A stretch of 47,081 nucleotides of DNA. Origin: Anaerolineae bacterium (GTDB lineage Bacteria; Chloroflexota; Anaerolineae; J102). A model generated the notes under the pieces. The model was not told the origin of the DNA. It was given only the letters and a program-made list of their open reading frames with translations, and did not search any database. Below are positions 36,497-46,219 of the stretch, piece by piece. Within the stretch, counting starts at the first letter, position 1, and each line of letters starts with the position of its first letter. The position numbers were made by a program, and so were the translations under genes. Location of the stretch: contig JALWZT010000252.1 in assembly GCA_027002405.1 (NCBI GenBank), positions 1 through 47,081 of the forward strand. The letters are read 5' to 3'.

Positions 36497-37453
36497 TCAT
36501 GGGGCGAGAAGGATTTTCAGGCTTTCCCGTTTTCGGGCGTGGGCAAAGGCTTCCAGCCCTTGTGCCAGGGGATAGACCGCGGTGATCAAGGGGCGGGGAT
36601 CGACGCGGCCCTGGGCCAGAGCCCGGATGGCCTGGGGGAAGGGGCCGCAACGGGAGCCGATGATCCGGAATTCCTGCACCACGATGGGGCTCAGATCGAG
36701 TTCCGCGGGGAAAGCGCTGGTGGTTTTGAGGATCAAGGCCCCGCGAGGGCGCAGCACTGAGTAAAGTTGGGCCAGAGATTCGGGCCGGCCGGTGACTTCG
36801 ACTGCGATGTCGAATTCCTGGTCTTGGGGCAAGGCCCGGGCGGTGCGGATCCCCGCCTGCCGGGCCAGGGCCAGTTTGTGAGCATGGCGCCCTACCAGCA
36901 GGGGATCGTAGCCTTCGGCCCGGAAGACCCGGGCGATGAGTTGCCCCAGGCGACCGTCGCCCAGGATCAGGACCCGATCTCCTACGTCGGGGGGCACATC
37001 GCGCAACGCGGCATAGGCCGCGGCCAGGGGTTCGACGAACACGGCCATGTCGTCGGGCACGGAATCGGGAACGGGGTGGAGGAGGTAGAGAGGGCTGACC
37101 AGGTAGGTGGCAAACGCGCCATCCCAATCGAGGATGCCCAAGACTTTGCGGCGTTGGCAGTGGGTAAGCAGGCCTCGGCGACAGTGGTCACATTCGCCGC
37201 AATAGGTGTTGATCTCGCCCACCACGCGGCGGCCTATCCAATCTTCATGGCCTGGGGCTTCGACGACCTCGGCCACGTACTCATGGCCCAAAACGCCCTG
37301 AAAACCGCCTTTGTATCCAGCGGTCAAGGCCAGGTCTGTGCCGCAAATCCCCGCGTAGCGAACCCGCAATAGGGCTTCACCAGGGCCGGGCAGGGGGCGG
37401 GGGTAATCATGACGAAGGGTAAGTTGTTGATTTTGAAGGACAAGTGCAAGCAT
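36497..37453 (-). CDS. Zinc-dependent alcohol dehydrogenase family protein
   Basis: VRYAGICGTDLALTAGYKGGFQGVLGHEYVAEVVEAPG; CGECDHCRRGLLTHCQRR; start at 37453 since the upstream ORF extension is repeat sequence. Confidence 0.92.
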   Translation of the reverse strand: MLALVLQNQQLTLRHDYPRPLPGPGEALLRVRYAGICGTDLALTAGYKGGFQGVLGHEYVAEVVEAPGHEDWIGRRVVGEINTYCGECDHCRRGLLTHCQRRKVLGILDWDGAFATYLVSPLYLLHPVPDSVPDDMAVFVEPLAAAYAALRDVPPDVGDRVLILGDGRLGQLIARVFRAEGYDPLLVGRHAHKLALARQAGIRTARALPQDQEFDIAVEVTGRPESLAQLYSVLRPRGALILKTTSAFPAELDLSPIVVQEFRIIGSRCGPFPQAIRALAQGRVDPRPLITAVYPLAQGLEAFAHARKRESLKILLAP

Positions 37454-37469
37454 GGTTAAATAGAGATTG

Positions 37470-37722
37470 AAGAACAGTCGCCACGTGCAGCAGCGCGTCG
37501 ATACCGAGGAAAAGCTCACGCCAAGTCGCAAAGAGCGCCAAGCAGGTTTGCAAGTGGCAAGTCGCAGGTGGCAGGTGGCAGGTGGCAGGGACGCAGATTT
37601 GCGCCGATGCGACGCAGATTTCCACTGATTACTGATGACTGATGACTGATTACTTCTACTCGCGCCTAACCTCGACCTAACAATCCTTAATCCTAATCCT
37701 AATCCTAATCCTATTTTCAAAG
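37470..37722. repeat. Composite intergenic repeat island 4
   Basis: Ordered modules: GATACCGAGGAAAA, CAAGTCGCAAAG, (GTGGCAG)n, CGCAGATTTGCGC, (ATCAGTN)n inverted, CTCGCGCCTAACCTCGACCT, (TCCTAA)n. Confidence 0.88.
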
Positions 37723-37730
37723 CAATCCTC

Positions 37731-38507
37731 ATGACATCATCCATCCTTCTTACCGGTGCGTCGCGTGGTCTGGGCCGGGCCATCGCCCTGGAACTGGCCC
37801 GCGCGGGCGCTCACCTCACCCTCAATGCCCGTTCCGCCCAGGCCTTGGCCCAGGTCAAGGCCGAGGTGGAATCCTTGGGCGGGCAGGCGGTGGTTCTGGC
37901 CGGGGATGTGAGCCAACCCGATGTGGTGGAGCGTTTGGTCGCGGCCGCGGTGTTGGCTTTTGGCCGGGTGGACGCGGTGATCAACAACGCGGCCGTGTTG
38001 GAACCTTTGGCCCGCATCGCAGACAGCGATCCCGTGGCCTGGCAGCGGAATCTGGCCATCAATGTCCTGGGGCCCTATCTGATGATCCAGGCGGCCCTAC
38101 CCTACCTGCGCAAGGCCCAACCGGGGCGGGTGATCAATGTCTCTAGCGGCGCCGCGGTGCGGGCCATGGTAGGGTGGTCGGCGTATTGCAGCAGTAAGGC
38201 CGCACTGAATATGCTGACCCAGGTGCTGGCCAGGGAGGAGCCGGGCATTGTGGCTCTGGCTGTCCGGCCCGGGGTGGTGGATACCGCGATGCAGGCCGTG
38301 TTGCGTCGGGCGGGACGGGAAGCCATGGAGTCCCAAGTGTACCAACGCTTTATCGATTATCATCGCCAGGGGCAGTTGTTGCCGGCCGAGGTACCCGCTC
38401 GGGCCTTGGCAGCTTTGGCTCTGAAGGCGCCGTTGCGCTGGTCCGGGCGTTTTATCTCCTGGGATGATCCCGAGGTGCAGGCCCTGATCGAAACCCCGGC
38501 GGCATGA
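37731..38507 (+). CDS. SDR-family oxidoreductase
   Basis: LLTGASRGLGRAIALELARAGAHLTLNAR; VINNAAVLE; YCSSKAALNMLTQ. Confidence 0.93.
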   Translation: MTSSILLTGASRGLGRAIALELARAGAHLTLNARSAQALAQVKAEVESLGGQAVVLAGDVSQPDVVERLVAAAVLAFGRVDAVINNAAVLEPLARIADSDPVAWQRNLAINVLGPYLMIQAALPYLRKAQPGRVINVSSGAAVRAMVGWSAYCSSKAALNMLTQVLAREEPGIVALAVRPGVVDTAMQAVLRRAGREAMESQVYQRFIDYHRQGQLLPAEVPARALAALALKAPLRWSGRFISWDDPEVQALIETPAA

Positions 38508-38514
38508 TGATGGA

Positions 38515-38915
38515 ACGCAGGCGCCACGAGCAGCAGCGCGTCGATACCGAGGAAAAGCTTACGCAAAGGCGCAAAGGCCGCTAAGCGGGTTTGCAAGTGG
38601 CAGGGGGCAAGTGGCAGGTGGCAAGTGGCAGGGACGCAGATTGACGCAGATGCAACGCAGATTTTCGCAGATATTCGTCATGCTGAGCGACCGGAGGGAG
38701 CGAAAGCCTACCCTGAGGAATCGAAGGGCATCTAGCGAGCGAAGCGAGCGCCATGCCGTGGTTTTTGCGCTTCGCTAGATTTCCTTCGACGAGGTCCTTC
38801 ACTTCGTTCAGGACAAGCTCAGGACATGCCTCGGTCGCTTCGTTCCCTCGGAATGACGTCGCACAGCTCTACTGAACACTGAACACTGATAACTGATTAC
38901 TGATCACTGATTACT
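38515..38915. repeat. Composite intergenic repeat island 5 with internal GAGCGAAGCGA-type inverted repeat
   Basis: Same module order as island 4 interrupted by the inverted-repeat element at 38675-38860; ends in GAACACT/ATCAGTN heptamers. Confidence 0.88.
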
Positions 38916-40325
38916 CTACTTACGGAGCAGGACCCGAAAGCTCGCGCCCTGGCCCGGCCGAGAATGCACCTGGACCTCGCCACTATGGGCCCGCGCGATT
39001 TCCTGGACGATGGCCAGGCCCAGGCCCGCGCTGCCCTTGCGTCGAGCCTGATCCCCCTGATAAAAGCGGTCGAAGATGCGCTTCTGCATGGCAGGAGGGA
39101 TCCCAGGGCCGGTATCTTGGACTACCAGCTCGGCCATCTCGGCCGCGTCGGCCGCGGGCCCTACCCGGCAATGCACCTCCCCTCCGGCCGGGGTGTGGCG
39201 TAAGGCATTCTCCAGCAGGTTGGAACATAGTTGCATGAGCCGGTCCCAATCCCCCCGCACGATGACGGGCTCGCCCTGGAAGGTGAGGGTGATTTCCTTT
39301 TGTTCTGCCGCGGTCTGAAAGCGTTGGACGCATTCCTGGACCAGGGCTTTCAGGTCCAGGGGTTCCCGGCGGAGGGGAGCTCTTCCCGATTCCAGACGGG
39401 CTAGGTCCAACACCTGGTTGACCAGGTGGGTCATGTGTTGGGTCTCTCGCTGAATGATCGCGGCCGCGCGGCGGGCGCTTTCGAGATCGTCGATGACGCC
39501 TTCGTTCAGGGCCTGAGCAAAGCCCTGAATCACGGTGAGCGGGGTTTTTAGATCATGGGACACATTGGCGAAGAATTCCTGCTGGGCCTGACGCGCGGCC
39601 CGGACTTCCTGGGCCATGTGGTTGAATTGGCGGGCTACATGTTCCACTTCGGCCGGACCCGTGACCTGCAATTGGAAATCCAGATTCCCTTGCGCGATCT
39701 GGTCCGCGGCCTGGGCGATCTGCACCAGGGGCCGGGTGATCCAGCGACTGATGAACCAGGAAAAACCCAGGCCCGCAAGCACGGCCATGAGTGCGGCCCA
39801 TAGCAATTGCTGACCGATTTCAGAGATCACGTTGGGGAAGCGCCGCGGGCTGATTTGGAGGACAAAAAGGGGGGGACGAGGCGGCGCGTTTTTGGGCGGG
39901 AGGATCACGGTGAGGGCGTAGAGGTAGGTTCGACCATCCGGGGCTGTAAAGTGTCCGACAAGGGGTTCGCGCGCGGCTCGACGAATTTGGGTTGGAGGGA
40001 TGTTCAAAGGCAGAGAAGTGCCTACCAGTTTCCCCTGGGCTGAATCTCCCACCACGCGGCCCTGCTGGACCAGGAGGATCCGTCCTTTGCGGGGGGCCAG
40101 GGGGGCGCTGAGTTCTTGCGCGACCACGTCCAGGGAACTTTCCCGACGCATCAGCTCCCGCACCAGGCGAGCGCTCAAGGGGGTGGCCGCGCGTAAGCGA
40201 GCGAGGATCAGCCTATCTTGCAACCCGCGCCATGTCACGGTCAGAGTCAGCCCGGCCACCACCAGGATCAATGCAGTTAACAGCACATAGGAAAGGAATA
40301 AGCGGGTGCGCAGGGTTTTCTTCAT
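38916..40325 (-). CDS. HAMP-domain sensor histidine kinase
   Basis: FFANVSHDLKTPLTVIQGFAQAL; CSNLLENALRHTPAGG; DTGPGIPPAMQKRIFDRFYQGD; GLGLAIVQEI. Confidence 0.95.
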   Translation of the reverse strand: MKKTLRTRLFLSYVLLTALILVVAGLTLTVTWRGLQDRLILARLRAATPLSARLVRELMRRESSLDVVAQELSAPLAPRKGRILLVQQGRVVGDSAQGKLVGTSLPLNIPPTQIRRAAREPLVGHFTAPDGRTYLYALTVILPPKNAPPRPPLFVLQISPRRFPNVISEIGQQLLWAALMAVLAGLGFSWFISRWITRPLVQIAQAADQIAQGNLDFQLQVTGPAEVEHVARQFNHMAQEVRAARQAQQEFFANVSHDLKTPLTVIQGFAQALNEGVIDDLESARRAAAIIQRETQHMTHLVNQVLDLARLESGRAPLRREPLDLKALVQECVQRFQTAAEQKEITLTFQGEPVIVRGDWDRLMQLCSNLLENALRHTPAGGEVHCRVGPAADAAEMAELVVQDTGPGIPPAMQKRIFDRFYQGDQARRKGSAGLGLAIVQEIARAHSGEVQVHSRPGQGASFRVLLRK

Positions 40326-41002
40326 GTGTCGACCATCAGCTTATAACCAACGCCCCATACTGTTTCGATGTGGACTTGCGTGGTGGGCAGTTTTTGGCGT
40401 AACTGCGCGATATGCACATCCACGGTGCGGGTGTTCCCCGCGTAATCATAGCCCCAAACCCGGCTCAGTAATTGCTCTCGGGTGAAGACCATGCCCGGAT
40501 ATTGGGCCAGGGTGTGCAAGAGATCAAATTCTTTGGTCCGAAGGGGGATTATCTGGCCCTGAACTCGGACTTCCCGGCGGGCGATGTCAATGTGCAAGTC
40601 CCCCAAGCGCAAGATCCCCTTGAGGTGTTGCCCTACCGGGGTTTGGGCCCGACGCAACACGGCTTTTATCCGAGCCACCAATTCCCGGGGATTGAAAGGT
40701 TTGGCCACATAATCATCGGCTCCCAGTTCCAGGCCGACAATTTTATCCACATCATCTCCTCGGGCTGTGAGCATGATGATGGGGATGTCGCTGTCCTCCC
40801 TCAGCCGCTTGCAGACTTCCCAGCCATCCAATTCGGGCAGCATCAGGTCCAAAAGCACCAGATCAGGACGTTGGTTTTTGACCATGATCAGCCCTTCTAC
40901 CCCATCGCGCGCGGCAACCACGTCGAATCCTTCCTTGCGCAAATAGAGGGTAACGAATTCGACAATGGAGGGTTCGTCTTCGATGATCAGGATTTTGGGC
41001 AT
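40322..41002 (-). CDS. OmpR/PhoB-family response regulator
   Basis: MPKILIIEDEPSIVEFVTLYLRKEGFDV...PDLVLLDLMLPELDGWEVCKRLR; winged-helix C-terminus; ATGA overlap with kinase. Confidence 0.95.
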   Translation of the reverse strand: MPKILIIEDEPSIVEFVTLYLRKEGFDVVAARDGVEGLIMVKNQRPDLVLLDLMLPELDGWEVCKRLREDSDIPIIMLTARGDDVDKIVGLELGADDYVAKPFNPRELVARIKAVLRRAQTPVGQHLKGILRLGDLHIDIARREVRVQGQIIPLRTKEFDLLHTLAQYPGMVFTREQLLSRVWGYDYAGNTRTVDVHIAQLRQKLPTTQVHIETVWGVGYKLMVDT

Positions 41003-41166
41003 GGCCTCGGTCGGGCCGTGGGATGATGTGGAGCCAGGAGGGGCTTGATTATAGGATCGCATTGTAACGGATATGAGTGAGATTTTCAAGTGTCTGCTCT
41101 GATACTTTACCTTTTCCGCGCTTGAGAAATGTTTGCAAATCGTAAAAAGATTGTAAAATGTAGGGC

Positions 41167-41946
41167 ATGACCGCTTCGCTGAGTTTTTTAGGCCATGCCA
41201 CCATGATGTTCCATTTGTCAGGCCAACATATCCTGACGGACCCGGTGTTGACGGATCGGGTGCTTTATCTACGCCGGCGTCGTTTTTCCGCGCGGACCTG
41301 GCTTACCCGCCAACCGCCACCTGATCTCATCCTGCTTTCCCATTTGCATCTGGATCATTTGCATATCCCTTCTTTGCGACAATTACCCCGAGATGTGCCC
41401 CTGGTTGCACCTCGCGGTTCGGGGCGATGGCTGCGCCGGGTGTTGTGTCGGCCGGTCATCGAAATGGCCCCGGGCGAGGAGCTGGCCCTGGGGGATGTGA
41501 CCATCGTTGTCACCCACGCGGAACATGGGGGCAGTCTCCCTATCTTGGGGCTGGCCCAAGGGTATCTGCTCAAAGGGGAAAAGGTGATATACTTTCCTGG
41601 GGATACCGATGTCTTTCCCCAAATGGCTGAGCTGGCCCAGGCCGAGATTGATCTGGCCCTGATCCCCATCTGGGGGTGGGGTCCCACGCTGGGGGCAGGG
41701 CATCTCGATCCCTGTTCCGCGGCCGAGGCTGTCGCTTTGTTGCAACCCCGGCATGTGGTCCCTATTCACTGGGGCGACTTCCGACCGCTGGGACCCATCT
41801 GGGAGATGCTTGCCTATCTGCACACCCCTGGCCCCAAGTTTCTTTATTACGTGCAGCAGAAGGCCCCCAATACCCAAGTGCACTTTTTGGCGCCTGGGGA
41901 TGTCTTGGAACTTTCTCAGTATCAAAGATTAAAGAACGAAGAGTAA
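41167..41946 (+). CDS. MBL-fold metal-dependent hydrolase
   Basis: FLGHATMMFHLSGQHILTDPVL; LLSHLHLDHLHIPSL; VIYFPGDTDVFPQM. Confidence 0.92.
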   Translation: MTASLSFLGHATMMFHLSGQHILTDPVLTDRVLYLRRRRFSARTWLTRQPPPDLILLSHLHLDHLHIPSLRQLPRDVPLVAPRGSGRWLRRVLCRPVIEMAPGEELALGDVTIVVTHAEHGGSLPILGLAQGYLLKGEKVIYFPGDTDVFPQMAELAQAEIDLALIPIWGWGPTLGAGHLDPCSAAEAVALLQPRHVVPIHWGDFRPLGPIWEMLAYLHTPGPKFLYYVQQKAPNTQVHFLAPGDVLELSQYQRLKNEE

Positions 41947-41951
41947 GGATC

Positions 41952-43448
41952 ATGAATTTGAAACAGCATTTGATGCAGCGAGACCCTGCCGAGTTGCGTA
42001 TTTTTGCCCAGAATCAAGGCCTGGTCTTGGATGAGGTAGATAGCGATGAGCCCTTGGCCGTGGTTTTGGCCCAGGCCATGTTGGCACCTGAGCACGTGCA
42101 AGAAGTGTGGGCGGATCTTTCCCCCGACGCGCGAGAGGCGTTGTTTGCCCTGGCGCAAACCGAGGTGGGCATGCCGGCCCTGGCTTTTCAACGGCGGTTT
42201 GGTGAGATCCGTCGTTTGGGCATAGGCCGATTGCAGGTGGAGCAGCCCTGGAAGACGCCCACAGGCCCGGCCGAGGCGTTATGGTGGTTGGGATGGCTGG
42301 TGCGGGTTTTTCGAGAGACCGAGGGGGAGATGGTGGAATATATCACCCTGCCTTCCGACTTATCTCCCTTATTGCCTGTTTCCGGCCAACGTCCTCAACC
42401 TCCATTTCCCGGACCTGCGCCCGAGCCCCAGGTGGAGGAGAACCTGGGCGAGATGCTTTTGGATGATCTGACGCTTTTATTGGCGTATGTCCAGAATCAT
42501 CCTGTCCCCCTGCGGAAAGATGGTCGCTGGCGAAAGCAAGATTTGACCCGGTTGGTTCCGCGCTTACGCCTGAGCCGCGTGCGCAAACAGCCTTTGGAAG
42601 CGGGCGGGCCTTTGCATTTGCTGTTTCTGGTTGCGAAAAAGCAAGGGCTGTTGGTCACCCGGCGGGGATATCATCGATTGGGGAAAGCATTGCGGCCCTG
42701 GCTGGAACAAACCCGGGCTGCGCAGATGGCTACCCTGTTCCGTGTGTGGCAAGAGGCCGGGCCTGAGGATTGGAATGATCTCTGTCTGATGCCTGAAATC
42801 CGCTGCCAGGAAGGGGATTGGGCCAATGATCCCATCTTGGCTCGTAAGGCTCTGCTCCAGCAGTTGGCCCGAGCTGAGGAAGGGGTCTGGTATGACTTGG
42901 ATGATCTGGTGGCCATGATGTATGAACATTTCCCTGATTTCCAGCGACCGGACGCGAATTATGATACCTGGTATCTGCAAAACTCTGTGGGAGACTTTTT
43001 GCGGGGGTTCGAACATTGGCCCGTGGTGGAGGGCGCGCTGATCCGCTACATCTGGCGCGGGCCTTTGTTCTGGTTAGGCGCGGTGGCGTTGGGGCCCCGC
43101 AAGGAACGATGGCGCCTCACATCCCAGGGCCGCGGCTTTCTCGAACCCTCGCCTGCCAGCCAGGAAGAACCCCCTGCAGCCTCAGAGCCGATCTTGCACG
43201 TGGATCGAACATTTCGGATCACCCTGGCGCCTCACATCTCTGTATGGGATCATCTCCGAGTGGCGCTGTTTGCCTTTTGGCAGGCCAGTGAACCCCGTTA
43301 CCAATATCTCATCACCCAGCGCGGGCTGCGGCGAGCCCAGAAACGCGGGGTTTCGGCGCAGCGCATCCTGGCCTTTTTGGAACGGGCCAGCCAGAATCAG
43401 GTCCCAGGCAATGTACGCCGGGCCTTGAGCCAGTTTGATAACGCCTGA
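41952..43448 (+). CDS. Helicase-associated (XPB/Ssl2 N-terminal-like) domain protein
   Basis: ATG at 41952 after Shine-Dalgarno-like AAGGA; C-terminal LHVDRTFRITLAPHISVWDHLRVALFAFW...YQYLITQRGLRRAQKRGVSAQRILAFLERASQNQVPGNVRRALSQF. Confidence 0.7.
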   Translation: MNLKQHLMQRDPAELRIFAQNQGLVLDEVDSDEPLAVVLAQAMLAPEHVQEVWADLSPDAREALFALAQTEVGMPALAFQRRFGEIRRLGIGRLQVEQPWKTPTGPAEALWWLGWLVRVFRETEGEMVEYITLPSDLSPLLPVSGQRPQPPFPGPAPEPQVEENLGEMLLDDLTLLLAYVQNHPVPLRKDGRWRKQDLTRLVPRLRLSRVRKQPLEAGGPLHLLFLVAKKQGLLVTRRGYHRLGKALRPWLEQTRAAQMATLFRVWQEAGPEDWNDLCLMPEIRCQEGDWANDPILARKALLQQLARAEEGVWYDLDDLVAMMYEHFPDFQRPDANYDTWYLQNSVGDFLRGFEHWPVVEGALIRYIWRGPLFWLGAVALGPRKERWRLTSQGRGFLEPSPASQEEPPAASEPILHVDRTFRITLAPHISVWDHLRVALFAFWQASEPRYQYLITQRGLRRAQKRGVSAQRILAFLERASQNQVPGNVRRALSQFDNA

Positions 43449-43579
43449 TCCCTTTATCTTTTATCTCCTGTAACTATACAGGTATCCCACCCAACGCTTT
43501 GCCACGAAGGCTCGAAAGCCCCCCTCCGGCTCCCCCCGCACACGGGGGGAGAGGCGAAGACACGAAGAGAACCTTTTAT

Positions 43580-43632
43580 TTTCTCCTTCGTGCCTTTGTG
43601 CCTTCGTGTCTTCGTGGTTTTTACCTTGCTAT
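43580..43632. repeat. Inverted copy of the 27797-27852 octamer-type repeat
   Basis: TTCTCCTTCGTGCCTTTGTGCCTTCGTGTCTTCGTGGTTTTTACCTTGCTAT. Confidence 0.85.
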
Positions 43633-43673
43633 GGAAGGGTAGGTGTATAGTTACTATCTCCTTTCTATTTCTC

Positions 43674-44996
43674 ATGCACGAATCCTCCCTTTGGCTTCCC
43701 CTTATCGCAGGCTTACTCATTGTCGCGGCCAATGGTTTTTTCGTGGCCGTGGAGTTTGCCCTGGTCACCATCAATCAATTGCGGCTGAAGCAACGGGCCG
43801 AGGCAGGCAGCCGTCCTGCCCAAATCGTCCTGAAGATGCTGGAAGACCCGGATAGGGCCATTGCAGCCTCTCAGCTTGGGATTACCGCGGCCAGCATTCT
43901 GTTGGGTATTGTGGCCGAAGAGCCCTTAACCCGGTTGCTCTCCCCTTATCTGGCGCCCGTCTTGGGAACCTTCTTTGGGCCAGCCGTGGCCGCGGGGATC
44001 GCGGGCACCCTGGTCCTGTTGTTGCTTTCTTATTTCCACATGGTTTTTGGGGAGCAAGCTCCCAAGATTATGACTATTCGCGAGCCCGAACGAGTAGCCC
44101 TGTGGGTGGCGTATCCTATGTGGCTGTTTGCCCGCATCACCTGGCCTTTTGTGTGGATGGTTGATGCCAGCACCAACCTTGTCCTGCGCCTGGTGGGAGT
44201 GCAGGGAACCACGGGCGGGCATGGCACCATCGCCTCCATCGAGGAACTCAAGATGGTTCTGGCCCAAAGCGGGGAGGAAGGCATCATCGAAGAGGACGCG
44301 CGGGAGATGCTGGAGCGGGTTTTTGACTTTGGCGAGCGCCTGGTGCGCGAGGTTATGGTGCCTCGGACACACATTATCGGCGTGGAACGACACCAGAAAG
44401 TCCGGGAATTGTTGGAGCTTTTCAAGGACCACCGGCATTCCCGATTCCCCATCTATGAAAAAGATTTGGACCATATTGTGGGGATTATCCCCATCAAAGA
44501 TCTGGTGGCTTTGTTGGTGGAAGAACCCGAATGGATGGATGTCGCGGTAGGGGATCTGCCCATTGTGCGTGAGCCTTTGATGGTGCCCGAATCCCGTCAT
44601 ATCGATGATCTTTTCGAAGAGATGCGTTCGAAAGGGATCGGGCTGGCCGTGGTGATCGATGAATACGGGGGCACCGCGGGCCTGGTGACCCGAGAGGAAC
44701 TGGTGGAGGAGATTGTGGGGGCCATGTCTGATGAATGGGCCCAAGCTGCCCCCTATAAGCGTGTGGGCCCCTCTACGGTGGAGGTGGATGGCCTCATGCG
44801 TGTGGATGAGGTGAACGAACTGTTGGATATCGACCTCCCCGAAGATGACGCGTACGAAACACTGGCAGGATTGATCCTTTACCGCTTGCGCCGCATCCCC
44901 GAAGTGGGGGAAAGGGTGGATATAGGACCCTATCGCCTGGAGGTGGCGGAATTGGAAGGTCCCAAGATCGCTCGGGTGCGTATTTCTCGCATCTAA
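43674..44996 (+). CDS. CNNM-transmembrane/CBS-pair hemolysin-family (CorC/HlyC-like) protein
   Basis: LIVAANGFFVAVEFALVTINQLRLKQRAEAG; VREVMVPRTHIIGV; CBS pair; VVIDEYGGTAGLVTREELVEEIVG. Confidence 0.93.
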   Translation: MHESSLWLPLIAGLLIVAANGFFVAVEFALVTINQLRLKQRAEAGSRPAQIVLKMLEDPDRAIAASQLGITAASILLGIVAEEPLTRLLSPYLAPVLGTFFGPAVAAGIAGTLVLLLLSYFHMVFGEQAPKIMTIREPERVALWVAYPMWLFARITWPFVWMVDASTNLVLRLVGVQGTTGGHGTIASIEELKMVLAQSGEEGIIEEDAREMLERVFDFGERLVREVMVPRTHIIGVERHQKVRELLELFKDHRHSRFPIYEKDLDHIVGIIPIKDLVALLVEEPEWMDVAVGDLPIVREPLMVPESRHIDDLFEEMRSKGIGLAVVIDEYGGTAGLVTREELVEEIVGAMSDEWAQAAPYKRVGPSTVEVDGLMRVDEVNELLDIDLPEDDAYETLAGLILYRLRRIPEVGERVDIGPYRLEVAELEGPKIARVRISRI

Positions 44997-45059
44997 TGTT
45001 TGGTATTAGGTATTGGGTATTTGAATTGTCCTGAAACAGTCACCATGAGCAATAGCTCA

Positions 45060-45300
45060 CCGCATAACGACGAAAATAGAACGCAGATTTGCGCAGATGC
45101 TCCGCAACGCAGATTGACGCAGATAATCTTTCACCACAAAGGACACAAAGAGCACAAAGATATTCTAAATTTTGTCAAGAGGTAATTTGAGGCGAGGATT
45201 CGCCGACAAAGCCCCAAGAAACAGCCAACCCACTCACTGAACACTGAACACTGAACACTGATTACTCCTGTTACTCCTGCTCGCGCCTAACCTCGGAACG
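45060..45300. repeat. Intergenic repeat island 6
   Basis: CGCAGATTTGCGCAGATG..., CACAAAGGACACAAAGAGCACAAAG, CTGAACACTGAACACTGAACACTGATTACTCCTGTTACTCCTGCTCGCGCCTAACCTCG. Confidence 0.85.
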
Positions 45301-45334
45301 TCCGTGTGAACCACGCCAACAAAGGAAATCTCTT

Positions 45335-46216
45335 ATGATCGATTCCTCGCGATATATCTCATGGCTTCTTTTCGTTTTCTTCCTGGCCTTGGGAGCCGCA
45401 GGATGTGCTCAGAAGCAAACCCCCTCCCCCACGGCCCTGCCCGAGCCCGCGGCCACGTCGCCCGCACAGCCGCCAGGAGCCCCCACGCCTGCCTCGGCTC
45501 AAGCTGCCAGGGAGGCAGGTCTGGACCCCAACGCCATCGCGCTGGACACCCAGGGCCTGGCATCCTCTTGGCGTGCGGTGGCTGTGGAGCCCATCCCCTT
45601 TGGCATGGAGGGGCCGGGCGGCCTCCCCGCGCATCTTCAGGTCCTTTTCAATGATGTGCAGGCCCCTCAAGCCCGCCCGTCGGGCGCGCCGGTGATTTAT
45701 CTCATCCCCGTGCAGCCCTATCGGGCCTTGTGGGAAGCCCACGAAAGCGGAATCGCGCCCACCATGTTGGACCGGATCGCGCAATGGAATCAATCGCTGC
45801 CTCAACCTGCGCCCGTTCGTGGGTTGCCCGCGTTGCCTGTGCGCGAGGCTCAGGGGGTGAATGATCTGGCCACGCAGGTGCGGCCGGTGGCGGGGAAACA
45901 GCACCGGGGTTTTCGTTATGTGGGGCGGTTTGCCTTCCAGGCCCTGCCCGTGACCAACGCGGGGTTGCGTTATGTGTATCAGGGCCTCAGCCAGGATGGG
46001 CGTTACCTGATTGCGTTTTTCTATCCCGTGCGCACCGATGAGCTCCCCGATGATCTGGAAGGGGTCTCGGCAGAAGAGCAGGCCCGTTTGAATGAGAACG
46101 GACTGGGGTATCTGGAAAGTCGGGCCCGGGCCCTGGACGCCTTGCCTGCGGAGGCCTGGAGCCCTGATCTCGCCCGATTGGACGCGCTCATCGCTTCCTT
46201 GCGGTGGCATCAGTAA
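45335..46216 (+). CDS. Hypothetical lipoprotein (293 aa)
   Basis: Lipobox ALGAAGCAQK, Pro/Ala/Thr linker, conserved-looking globular domain. Confidence 0.8.
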   Translation: MIDSSRYISWLLFVFFLALGAAGCAQKQTPSPTALPEPAATSPAQPPGAPTPASAQAAREAGLDPNAIALDTQGLASSWRAVAVEPIPFGMEGPGGLPAHLQVLFNDVQAPQARPSGAPVIYLIPVQPYRALWEAHESGIAPTMLDRIAQWNQSLPQPAPVRGLPALPVREAQGVNDLATQVRPVAGKQHRGFRYVGRFAFQALPVTNAGLRYVYQGLSQDGRYLIAFFYPVRTDELPDDLEGVSAEEQARLNENGLGYLESRARALDALPAEAWSPDLARLDALIASLRWHQ

Positions 46217-46219
46217 TCA

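Noticed and set aside
37454-37783. N-terminal extension of the ADH ORF (428 aa)
   Set aside because: The extension is repeat island sequence; the ADH starts at MLALVLQNQQLTLRHDYPRP (37453).
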